Shown piece after piece: positions 35,732-43,138 of a stretch of 57,813 bases of DNA. Position 1 is the first letter of the stretch; each line of letters opens with the position of its first letter. Where the stretch lies: positions 1 to 57,813 of the forward strand of contig NZ_MSZZ01000061.1 in assembly GCF_002093975.1 (NCBI RefSeq), written 5' to 3'. The translations under genes and the position numbers were made by a program. The notes beneath the pieces were generated by a model. It was given only the letters and a program-made list of their open reading frames with translations, was not told where the DNA came from and made no database searches. Source of the stretch: Thermoactinospora rubra. GTDB taxonomy: Bacteria > Actinomycetota > Actinomycetes > Streptosporangiales > Streptosporangiaceae.

Positions 35732-36598
35732 TTGAGCACCAAGCGGGACGCCTGGGCGGGCGCCACGCCCTCCATGGCGGCCTCGCCCCGCAGCGCCAGC
35801 GGCGGCCAGCCGAAGATGCTGATCATGGACTTCTGCGGCGCCTACCTGCGGCCGCTGGGCGGCTGGTGCCCCATCGCCAAGATCGTGCAGTTGATGAGCG
35901 AGCTGGGCGTGGACGAGACGGCCACCCGCTCGGCGCTGGCCCGCATGCGGGACAAGGACCTGCTGGAGCCGGAGGTCCGCCAGGGCGTGCGCGGCCTGCG
36001 GCTGAGCGCCAGGGCGCTGCCCCTGCTCGCCGAGAGCGACCAGCGGATCTTCGGCCCCCACCTCCCCGCGCGGCTGGCCGACGGCTGGGTCCTGGTGTCG
36101 TTCTCCATCCCCGAGGAGGAGCGGGCCAAGCGCCACCGGCTGCGCTCGCGGCTGTCCTGGCTGGGGTTCGGCAACCTGAGCAACGGGCTGTGGATGGCGC
36201 CGCGCCGCATGGCGCGCGACCTGGAGAAGGCCGTGGAGGAGCTGGGCTTCCAGCACTACGTCATGACCTTCGAGGCCGCCTACACCGGCTTCGAGGAGCT
36301 GTCCGCGGTGGTACGGCGGGCCTGGAACCTGGAGGAGCTGGCCGGGCTCTACACCGACTTCCTGGCCTGGGCGCGGCCCGTGCTCGACCGCTGGGAGGGC
36401 CGCTTCCCCGAAGGCCGGCAGGCGTTCGCCGACTACACGCTCAGCCTCTACCACTGGCGAAAGTTCCCCTACCTGGACCCCGGCCTGCCCGAGGAGCTGC
36501 TGCCCGCCGACTGGCCCGGCCGGGCGGCCGCCGAGCTGTTCGCCGAGCTGCGCATGCGGCTGGAGGGCCCGGCCATCGACTACGTCAGGGCCTTCTGA
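35732..36598 (+). CDS. PaaX-family transcriptional repressor
   Basis: A protein of 288 residues if translation starts at TTG 35732, which has a GGAGGA site at good spacing; the alternatives are ATG 35666 or 35774. An N-terminal winged helix (MLIMDFCGAYLRPLGGW, VDETATRSALARMRDKDLL) is followed by the PaaX effector domain (GWVLVSFSIPEEERAKRHRL, LSWLGFGNLSNGLWMAP) and a C-terminal part with LYHWRKFPYLDPGLPEELL. PaaX proteins repress aromatic acid degradation genes and respond to CoA thioesters such as phenylacetyl-CoA. It is the only undamaged regulator in this decayed region, and its former targets may be among the broken genes around it. Confidence 0.88.
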   Translation: MSTKRDAWAGATPSMAASPRSASGGQPKMLIMDFCGAYLRPLGGWCPIAKIVQLMSELGVDETATRSALARMRDKDLLEPEVRQGVRGLRLSARALPLLAESDQRIFGPHLPARLADGWVLVSFSIPEEERAKRHRLRSRLSWLGFGNLSNGLWMAPRRMARDLEKAVEELGFQHYVMTFEAAYTGFEELSAVVRRAWNLEELAGLYTDFLAWARPVLDRWEGRFPEGRQAFADYTLSLYHWRKFPYLDPGLPEELLPADWPGRAAAELFAELRMRLEGPAIDYVRAF

Positions 36599-36972
36599 CC
36601 GGCTGGTGCCGGTACTCGATCCATCCCGCGCCGCCGAAGCCGATGTCGACCGTGCGCAGCAGCCCGCGTGACACGCCGTTGTCGATGATCGAGGAGTTCG
36701 TCAGCGGGTACCGGTCCCGCCCAGGTTGATCGCGTACGCCAGCGGCGCGCCCGCGATGCCGCCCTCGGGCATCGGCCGGGTTCGGACCGTGGCGGCGCCG
36801 GCGCGGGGGCGCTGCGCCCCGGCTCGGTCGGCCCGCTGCCGAAGGGCGGCGGGAGCCGGCCGTACTGGTCGACCACGTGCCCGGCGAACCAGGCGTCGCG
36901 CCGCACAACGCGCGCTCCGCTCACCGGAACGACGCGCTGAGCGCTCCAGGCGATCGTCCGGACAATGACCGC
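36599..36972. other. Gene-free stretch, possible decayed coding sequence on the minus strand
   Basis: No complete gene is seen. On the minus strand, pieces with protein-like character occur in different frames: AGHVVDQYGRLPPPFGSG, then GGIAGAPLAYAINLGG, then LTNSSIIDNGVSRGLLRTVD and IGFGGAGWIEYRHQP ending near 36585. They read like one gene broken by small shifts, but I cannot name the family. The start region of the cupredoxin gene occupies the right end. Confidence 0.35.
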
Positions 36973-37692
36973 GTGAACAGCTACCTGGGCCTTCCGGTCA
37001 CCGTCTCGAGCGCCGACGTGAGCGCCGCCTCGGCCACCCGCGCGGCCCGGCGGTTCCTGACCGCCGAGCACACCGTGCTGGACGCGCTCGGCGACCTCCG
37101 CGTGCGCCGCCTGCGCGTGCTCACGGCCGCGGGCGAGCCCGCCTCGTCGATCCCGATGGGCCGGGTGCGGGTCCCGCTGGACCACCATGTGGCCATCGAG
37201 TACGGCCTGGCGGCCGGGCTGCTGGCGCTGGTCCCGCTGGAGTACGGCGGGCAGCTCACCACGAGCTTCCCCGACCCCACCCAGCTGGCGGTCGCCTGCG
37301 AGCCCACCGGGGTGGTGGACGTCGGCGCGATGGCGCGGACCACCGTGGGGACGCTCAGCATCAGGCACGCCGACATGAAGCTGGTCGGCGAGCGGTCCAA
37401 CAGCCCCGTCGCGCCGGGAGCCCGGCGGATCCGGGTCAGCTGCGAGCGCCTGGCCTTCTCCCCCGCCGAGATCCGCGTCAAGGCCGGGGAGGACGTCGCG
37501 ATCGAGCTGGTGGCCGCCGACGTCATGCACAACTTCGTGCTGGAGGAGTTCGGCGCCTACGTCCAAGCGGACGCGGGGCGAAGCGCGGTCGGCGGGTTCC
37601 GCGCCGGCCGTCCGGGGGTCTACGAGTTCCACTGCTCGCTCATGGCGCACCGCGCGGCGGGCATGACGGGAAGGCTGGTGGTCGAGCCATGA
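36973..37692 (+). CDS. Protein with C-terminal cupredoxin-like domain
   Basis: A protein of 239 residues from GTG 36973. The N-terminal 145 residues (VNSYLGLPVTVSSADVSAAS..., with HHVAIEYGLAAGLLALVPLE) are not recognised. The C-terminal 90 residues look like a cupredoxin: RVSCERLAFSPAEIRVKAGE, then DVMHNFVLEEFG and YEFHCSLMAHRAAGM. The set His (MHNF), Cys (FHCS), His (MAHRA) and Met (GM) matches type 1 copper ligands, so electron transfer or copper binding is likely. There is no clear signal peptide. The stop overlaps the MFS start by 4 nt (ATGA). Some copper-nitrite-reductase-like and oxidase subunits end this way, but the N-terminal part does not resemble them. Confidence 0.7.
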   Translation: MNSYLGLPVTVSSADVSAASATRAARRFLTAEHTVLDALGDLRVRRLRVLTAAGEPASSIPMGRVRVPLDHHVAIEYGLAAGLLALVPLEYGGQLTTSFPDPTQLAVACEPTGVVDVGAMARTTVGTLSIRHADMKLVGERSNSPVAPGARRIRVSCERLAFSPAEIRVKAGEDVAIELVAADVMHNFVLEEFGAYVQADAGRSAVGGFRAGRPGVYEFHCSLMAHRAAGMTGRLVVEP

Positions 37693-38679
37693 CCGGCACG
37701 CTCCTGGGCTCCAGGAAGACCCTGGTCGTCTTCACCGGGCTGCTGCTCGGCCTGCTGATCGCGGGCCTGGGCCAGACCACCGTCGCGGTGGCCGCGCCCA
37801 CGATCGTGCAGGATCTGGGCGGGTTATCCGATCTGCCGTGGGTGTTCACCGCCAACCTGATCGCCGCCGCGGTGGGCGCGCCGCTGTTCGGCAGGCTCAG
37901 CGACCTGTACGGCAGGCGGATGCTGTTCAACGTCGCCCTCGTGCTGTTCCTGGCCGGCTCGGCGGCGTGCGCGCTCGCGCAGAACGTGCCCCAGCTCGGC
38001 GTGTGCCGGGCCGTCCAGGGGCTCGGCGCCGGCGGCCTGACCGCGATGGCCATCGTGATCGTGGGCGACATCGTCTCGCCCCGGGCCCGCGCCGCCTACC
38101 AGGGCTACATCGGCGCCGAGCTGGCCGTCGCCCAGGTGATCGGGCCGTGGCTGGGCGGCTACCTCACCGACGCCTTCTCCTGGCGCTGGGTGTTCCTCGT
38201 CAACCTGCCCATCGGCATCACGGCCCTGGTCGTGACGGCCACGACCCTGAAGGTGCCCTCGCCGCGCGAGCGCGCCGCCGTGGACTGGGCGGGCGCCGCC
38301 CTGCTCGTCGTGGCCCTGTCCTGCCTGATGCTGGTGTTCTCCTGGGGCGGGCGGCTCCACCCGTGGACCTCCGGCCCGATCGTGGCGCTGGTCGCGGCGA
38401 CCCTGGTGGCGCTGGCGGCGTTCGTCCTGGTGGAGCGGAGGGCGGCCGAGCCGATCATGCCGTTGCGGCTGTTCGCCAACCCGGTCGCCGCCACCGCCCT
38501 GGTGCTGGTGTTCTTCGCCGGGGCCGGGCTGCTCACCATGACCTTCTACATGCCCGCCCTGCTCCAGATCGTGATCGGGATGAGCGCCACGAGCTCCGGC
38601 CTGCTGCTCTTCCCGCTCCAGGCGGGCGTGGTCGTCACCTCGGTGGTCTCGGGCCACGTCGTGGCCGCCACCGGCCGCT

Positions 38680-39180
38680 ACCGCGAGGCGTACTTCTCGG
38701 TCTATCCGGGCGTGTGGCGGCACGGCGACTGGCTGACGATCACCAGCCGGGGCACCGCGATCATCCACGGGCGCTCGGACTCGACGCTGAACCGCCGCGG
38801 CGTCCGCATGGGCAGCTCGGATCTACCAGGCCGTCGAGGCGCTGCCCGAGGTGGCCGAGGCGCTCGTGGTCGGCGTCGAGGAACCCGACGGCGGCTACTG
38901 GATGCCGCTGTTCGTACGGCTGGCCGGCGGAGCCGCCCTGGACGCCGCGCTGACCGGCCGGATCCGCGAGGCCGTGCGGACCAAGGCCTCGCCGCGGCAC
39001 GTGCCGGACGAGGTGCTGGAGGCGCCCGCGATCCCGCACACCGCCACCGGCAAGAAGCTGGAGGTCCCGGTCAAGCGCATCCTCCAGGGCGTGCCGGTCG
39101 AGCAGGCCTGCAAGCTCGACGCGGTCGACGACCCGGAGGCGGTGCGCTGGTTCGCGGCGCTCGCCGCACGCCGTACTTAG
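38680..39180 (+). pseudogene. Acetoacetyl-CoA synthetase, C-terminal remnant with frameshift
   Basis: The segment encodes the end of an AMP-forming acetoacetate-CoA ligase: SVYPGVWRHGDWLTITSRGT, AIIHGRSDSTLNRRGVRMGSS (the A8 hinge region), then after a 2-nt deletion at 38820/38821 IYQAVEALPEVAEALVVGVE, PRHVPDEVLEAPAIPHTATG and KKLEVPVKRILQG with the conserved C-terminal Lys. The first roughly 480 residues are gone and the 5' edge is joined in frame to the MFS transporter. It normally activates acetoacetate for lipid or ketone-body metabolism. Confidence 0.8.
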
Positions 39181-39189
39181 TAGATCTAC

Positions 39190-39310
39190 TCAGTAGATCT
39201 CGAACAGGGCGGCGGCGCCGTCGGACAGCTGGGAGGCGTTCCCCGCGGTCACGATCCGGCGGACGACGGCCTGAGGACCCTTCCCGTCGCCAACCGGGGA
39301 GAGACCGCCG
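39190..39310 (-). pseudogene. Thiolase fragment
   Basis: About 35 residues on the minus strand read GKGPQAVVRRIVTAGNASQL, SDGAAALFEIY, then stop at 39190. VTAGNASQLSDGAAA is a strongly conserved thiolase block (acetyl-CoA acetyltransferase). The rest of the enzyme, including the catalytic cysteines, is absent. The fragment lies beside the acetoacetyl-CoA synthetase remnant, so both probably come from one acyl-CoA pathway. The remaining stretch 39311-39508 shows nothing I can call, apart from a 12-bp palindrome AGTAGATCTACT at 39179-39190 beside the fragment. Confidence 0.6.
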
Positions 39311-39508
39311 TCCGCGCGGGCGGGCCTCGGCGGGGACCAAGCGGCGGCCGTGCATGGACACGTGGTAGCCCGGGGCGAAAGCGGCGTGGCGCGTTGCCGT
39401 ACTCACCGAGCGGCATGAAGCCGTGGCGGCGGAACGCACGGCGCCCCGGCAGGGTGGGCCGGGGCGCCGGGGCTGGGGTGCCGGGACCGGTCAGGCCGGG
39501 TTCGCCGG

Positions 39509-40294
39509 TCAGAACTCCCGCACCTCTTCGCAGCCGAGCGGCTCGGGGTCGATCCCCTTGTCGAGGACGATCACATCCGCGTCGCCCTCGCCGCAGGCCA
39601 GGAAGGAGTCCTTGGCCAGGTCCTTGGCCAGGAGCAGATCGTCGCCGCCCAGGCCGTTCAGCCTCTCGCCGGAACCGCCGCCGTCGTCCAGCCGGTTGGC
39701 GGCGGCGCTGCCGGTGAGGGTGTCGCCCCCGAACGTGGAGCCCACGATGTTCTCGACGTCGTCGCGGATGTTGTCGGAGTCGATGGCGCGGCCGTCGTTC
39801 GGCTGGTTGTCGAGGCTGACCCGCACCGGCCGGTTGCTGCTCTTGTAGGAGACGGTGTCGGTGCCCTCGCCGCCGGAGAACGTCAGCCGCCGCGGCGTGT
39901 TCTGCTTCGTGCTCGCGATGAAGGTGTCGTCGCCGGGGCCGCCCTTGACGATCCCCTTGAAGTCGACGCCCACGCTGAAGGAGTCGTTGCCGTCACCGAG
40001 GTCGGCGACGAACTTCAGGGCGCTGGTCCCACAGGTCACGGCGCGGGGCGTGAGCTTGACGCAACCGGCCTTCGGGGTGAGCGGCTCGGTGTCGAACACC
40101 GCGATCTTGCCGTTGAAGACGGTGATGGAGGCGCTGTTCCGCCCGCCCTTGCCCGCCGTGTAGACGATCTTCCCGTTCGACACCTCGACGGTTCCCGGCG
40201 AGGCGGCGTTGCCGGGGCCGGCGAGGGCGCCGGCCAGGGCGGTGGACGCGACGGCCAGGCATGACAACCGGGCCAGGTGCTTGCTGAGACGCAT
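39509..40294 (-). CDS. Secreted protein with RTX/hemolysin-type calcium-binding repeats
   Basis: A protein of 261 residues. ATG 40294 has an AAGGA site upstream and is followed by a signal peptide (LARLSCLAVASTALAGALAG, then PGNA). The mature protein has degenerate nonapeptide-like repeats rich in Gly-Asp (LGDGNDSFSVGV, GGPGDDTFIA, GGEGTDTVSYK, STFGGDTLTGS, GLGGDDLLLA, GEGDADVIVLD), which in RTX proteins form a calcium-binding parallel beta-roll. Two pairs of Cys (GCVKL/VTCGT and LACGE/LGCEE) may be disulfides. No catalytic domain is present. Such short proteins are common in actinomycetes and have no known role. Confidence 0.85.
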   Translation of the reverse strand: MRLSKHLARLSCLAVASTALAGALAGPGNAASPGTVEVSNGKIVYTAGKGGRNSASITVFNGKIAVFDTEPLTPKAGCVKLTPRAVTCGTSALKFVADLGDGNDSFSVGVDFKGIVKGGPGDDTFIASTKQNTPRRLTFSGGEGTDTVSYKSSNRPVRVSLDNQPNDGRAIDSDNIRDDVENIVGSTFGGDTLTGSAAANRLDDGGGSGERLNGLGGDDLLLAKDLAKDSFLACGEGDADVIVLDKGIDPEPLGCEEVREF

Positions 40295-40420
40295 GATTGT
40301 GTCCTTGTCGTATGGGGCTTCATCCCGCGGATGGGAACCGCGGTGCGTTCGGATAGCGGTACGAGGCCCAGGCGCCAAGCAGTTCCGCAACCGGTCAAAA
40401 TGCACACAAGGCTTGCCTCG

Positions 40421-40996
40421 TCACGCGGTGGCTGCGGCCTCCACCGGTGGGTCGACCACGTGCTCCAGCAGCTCGGCCAGGCGCCGCTGGGCGCGGAAGG
40501 TCCGGCTCTTGACCGTCCCCATCGGGATGCCGAGCGCCTGGCTGATCTCGGACTGGGTCATCTCGTGGAAGTAGGCGAGGTACAGGACCTCCCGCTCCTG
40601 GGAGCTCAGCCGGGCCATGGCGCGCGTGACCTGCCAGGTGAGCCACGGCTTTTCCATGGAAGGCGGCCCGACGGCCAGCCGCGAGTCGGCCACGAAGTCG
40701 ATGGCCACCGTCTCGCTGCCGCGGCGGTGCTTGCGGTACAGGTCCATCGCCGTGCGCCTGGTGATGGTGAACAGCCATGGCTCTATGTCACGCGCGGTGT
40801 CGTAGCTCCCCGCGGCCTGCCAGATCTTGATGAACGCCTCCTGCACGGTCTCGGCCGCCAGATCCCGGTTGCCGAGCATGCTCAGCGCGGTCGCGAACAT
40901 GGGCCGGGAGTAGCGGTCGAAGAGCTCTTCGAACGCCGCCCGGTCCCCGCGCTGGAAGCGGTCCTTGAGGGGTTCGACAATGTCTGGCCTGGTCAA
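40421..40996 (-). CDS. ECF-type RNA polymerase sigma factor
   Basis: A protein of 191 residues from TTG 40996, chosen because GAGGTG lies 5 nt upstream and LTRPDIVEPLKDRFQRGD is a normal sigma start; the longer ATG 41080 form adds a low-complexity leader. Region 2 (AFEELFDRYSRPMFATALSM, AAETVQEAFIKIWQAAG) and region 4 (MARLSSQEREVLYLAYFHEM, TQSEISQALGIPMGTVKSRT) are complete. No zinc-binding anti-sigma gene is adjacent. A four-helix membrane protein gene lies 114 nt upstream on the same strand and may be co-transcribed. Confidence 0.9.
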   Translation of the reverse strand: MTRPDIVEPLKDRFQRGDRAAFEELFDRYSRPMFATALSMLGNRDLAAETVQEAFIKIWQAAGSYDTARDIEPWLFTITRRTAMDLYRKHRRGSETVAIDFVADSRLAVGPPSMEKPWLTWQVTRAMARLSSQEREVLYLAYFHEMTQSEISQALGIPMGTVKSRTFRAQRRLAELLEHVVDPPVEAAATA

Positions 40997-41110
40997 CGGG
41001 CACCTCGGTTGCGTCTTGGAAGCATTGCCGAGGCGAGCCTGCGACCCGGCTCTGTCATCGGCCTCTCCGCGCGCTCCCAAGCAGCTGTCAGCCGGAGCCC
41101 GGAGAAGCCG

Positions 41111-41653
41111 TCAGCGCCGCTTGCGCGCCTTCGCGAACCGGTTGGTCGGCGGCAGCCAGCACGCCACCACGACCGTCGCCGCGGCCAGGACCGTCACCAG
41201 CGCCAGGACGCCGATGTGGGTCGCCACCAGGTCCGCGAGCTCGCGGAGCCCGAGGAAGAGGGCGATCACGCTGAAGACGGTCAGCGTCACGCGCGCCCAT
41301 GTCCTGGCCGACCGGACTGCGAGCAGCAGCAGCCCGATCATCGCCGCGAGGAAGATCCACAAATACGCGCGTGCCTGAAGCGCGCCGTAGGCCTCCTCGG
41401 TGGCCGCTTCGAGGACGAAGCTCCCGGTCTTCGTGCCCGCCTCGATGTCGAACGACTCCTCGATGTACGAGCGCAGCAGGTCCCTGCCGGAGACCAGATA
41501 GACGAGGGCGGAGGCGAGCGCGCTCACGACGACCGCCGTGGCGGCCACGATGACGGCCGTCAGAGTCTTCGGCCGCCCGGGCGGCTGGGCGCCGCCGGCA
41601 TCCGCCGGGGACAGTCCGCGCACGTCCGAAGAGGGAATCTGGTAGCTGCTCAT
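41111..41653 (-). CDS. Four-helix membrane protein upstream of the ECF sigma gene
   Basis: A protein of 180 residues from ATG 41653 (MSSYQIPSS), with an AGAAGGAGCAAG site upstream. After a short polar N-terminus come about four membrane helices: TAVIVAATAVVVSALASALV, then an outside segment of about 45 residues, LWIFLAAMIGLLLLAV, VTLTVFSVIALFLGL and IGVLALVTVLAAATVVVACWL. The C-terminus is basic (RFAKARKRR). No family is recognised. It precedes the sigma factor gene and could act as its membrane partner, but it lacks the HxxxCxxC motif of ZAS anti-sigma factors. A longer in-frame start at 41869 was rejected. Confidence 0.7.
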   Translation of the reverse strand: MSSYQIPSSDVRGLSPADAGGAQPPGRPKTLTAVIVAATAVVVSALASALVYLVSGRDLLRSYIEESFDIEAGTKTGSFVLEAATEEAYGALQARAYLWIFLAAMIGLLLLAVRSARTWARVTLTVFSVIALFLGLRELADLVATHIGVLALVTVLAAATVVVACWLPPTNRFAKARKRR

Positions 41654-41892
41654 GCTTGCTCCTTCTTGCCGGCTCTCGCCGGTCCGCGTGGTGGTCGCTA
41701 CGCAGTACGGCCTGGCCGCGAAGGCCGGTTCCGGCGCACCCGGAGGTCGGCGGTTGCGCAGCCGCATCACGGGCGCCTGCTCCGGCCCGCATTCAATGAC
41801 GAGCAGGCCGCCCGCTGTCAGAACCGATCGCCCAGATCGCTTCGTACATGTCGGCGTTGGAGCACACAACCACGCAAGGGGGAAGCTTCGCC

Positions 41893-42933
41893 ATGGCTTC
41901 GACCGCGGAACAATTCGTCGAGCGCCTGCTGGGCGCCGCGCTGGGCACGATCGACGTGCTCGCCGTTCATCTCGGTGACCGTCTGGGCTGGTACCGGGCG
42001 CTCGCCGACCACGGCCCCGCCACCCCGGCCGAGCTGGCCGGACGCGCGGGCGGGGACGAGCGGTACGCCCGGGAATGGCTGGAGCAGCAGGCCTGCGCCG
42101 GAATCCTGGAGGTGGGCGACGACGGCCGCTTCGCCCTCCCGGACGGCGCGGCCGAGGTGCTCACCGACCGCTCAAGCCTGAACTTCCTGGCGCCGCTGGC
42201 CCGGATGCTGGCGGGCGCCGCCGTACAGATGCCCGCCCTCGTCGAGGCGTACCGCAACGGCGGCGGGGTCGGCTGGGACGCCTTCGGCGAGGACGTGCGC
42301 GAGTCGCAGGCCGACATGAACCGGCCCTGGTTCGAACACGCCCTGCCCAAGGCGCTGGCCGGGCTGCCCGACATCGACGCGGTGCTGCGCCGTCCGGGGG
42401 CCCGGATCGTCGACGTCGGCTGCGGCGCCGGGTGGTCCACCATCGCCCTGGCCAGGGCCTACCCGGAGGCGAAGGTGGAGGGAGTCGACATCGACCCGCC
42501 CTCGATCGCCATGGCCGAGCGCAACGCCGAGGGCATGGACGTCGCCTTCCGCGCGGCCGACGCCGCGGACCTGGGCGAGGGCGGCTACGACGCGGCGTTC
42601 GCCTTCGAGTGCATCCACGACATGCCGCGTCCGGTCGACACGCTCGCCGCCATGCGCCGCGCCGTCGTGCCAGGTGGGCCGGTCGTCATCATGGACGAGG
42701 CGGTGGCCGACGCCTTCCATCCCGACGGCGGCGACGTGGAGCGGCTGATGTACGGCTTCAGCCTGCTCATCTGCCTGCCCGACGGCAGGTCCCACCAGCC
42801 GTCGGCCGCCACGGGGACGGTCATGCGACCCGACACCCTGCGCCGCTACGCCGTCGAGGCGGGCTTCCGCGACATCGAGGTGCTGCCGATCGACGACTTC
42901 GGCTTCTGGCGCTTCTACCGGCTGGTGGGGTAG
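41893..42933 (+). CDS. SAM-dependent class I methyltransferase
   Basis: A protein of 346 residues from ATG 41893, after an AAGGGGGAAG site. An N-terminal winged-helix-like dimerisation domain (DVLAVHLGDRLGWYRALADH, PATPAELAGRAGGDERYARE) precedes the Rossmann domain with SAM motif IVDVGCGAGWSTIALARAY, acidic EGVDIDPPSIAMAE, and AFAFECIHDMPRPVDTLAAM. The layout is like small-molecule O- or C-methyltransferases. The substrate is unknown. Downstream, on the same strand, lies a truncated acetyltransferase; the divergent neighbour is the four-helix membrane protein. Confidence 0.88.
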   Translation: MASTAEQFVERLLGAALGTIDVLAVHLGDRLGWYRALADHGPATPAELAGRAGGDERYAREWLEQQACAGILEVGDDGRFALPDGAAEVLTDRSSLNFLAPLARMLAGAAVQMPALVEAYRNGGGVGWDAFGEDVRESQADMNRPWFEHALPKALAGLPDIDAVLRRPGARIVDVGCGAGWSTIALARAYPEAKVEGVDIDPPSIAMAERNAEGMDVAFRAADAADLGEGGYDAAFAFECIHDMPRPVDTLAAMRRAVVPGGPVVIMDEAVADAFHPDGGDVERLMYGFSLLICLPDGRSHQPSAATGTVMRPDTLRRYAVEAGFRDIEVLPIDDFGFWRFYRLVG

Positions 42934-42950
42934 CCGGGGAGGATGCCGGG

Positions 42951-43103
42951 GTGATCGGGATATCGGTGCGTGCCGCCACTCCGCAGGACCACGATGCCGT
43001 GGCCGGCGCCCTCGTCGCATCGTGGGGCGGCGTGACGGTCGCCGGCCACGGCGTCGTCTACGACGCCTCGGCCCTCCCCGCGCTGCTGGCGGAGAAGGGC
43101 GGC
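42951..43103 (+). pseudogene. GNAT N-acetyltransferase, N-terminal fragment
   Basis: From GTG 42951, preceded by GGGGAGGATG, 51 residues (ISVRAATPQDHDAVAGALVA, SWGGVTVAGHGVVYDASALP, ALLAEKGG) match the start of a GNAT acetyltransferase. The acetyl-CoA-binding part is missing. After about 43103 the frame passes into the antisense of the 3' end of the SARP gene (43139). The fragment is 17 nt downstream of the methyltransferase stop and was probably its operon partner before truncation. Confidence 0.6.
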
Positions 43104-43138
43104 GACCCTCGCCCCACAACCGGGGCAAAGTATCTCAT

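Larger units (their letters stand above)
37689..39368 (+). pseudogene. MFS drug-transporter (DHA2-like) truncated and fused to an acetoacetyl-CoA synthetase remnant
   Basis: The frame begins as a typical 14-helix DHA2-type MFS exporter: GLLLGLLIAGLGQTTVAVAA, LFGRLSDLYGRRMLFN (motif A), GLGAGGLTAMAIVIVGDIVS, and WRWVFLVNLPIGI (motif C region). After about helix 10 (VSGHVVAATGRYR, near 38680) it changes in frame to REAYFSVYPGVWRHGDWL, an acetoacetyl-CoA synthetase segment. A 2-nt loss at 38820/38821 then sends the frame into non-coding reading until a stop at 39368. The last four helices of the transporter are missing, so function is doubtful. The start is coupled to the cupredoxin gene by an ATGA overlap. 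A 559-residue product can still be translated. Confidence 0.75.

Noticed and set aside
39179..39200. Palindrome AGTAGATCTACT followed by AGTAGATCT
   Set aside because: Part of it is coding sequence of the thiolase and synthetase remnants; no regulatory context is evident.
39071..39439. Minus-strand frame of 122 codons over the synthetase and thiolase remnants
   Set aside because: Arg-rich and out of frame with the recognisable thiolase block, which lies in another frame of the same strand.
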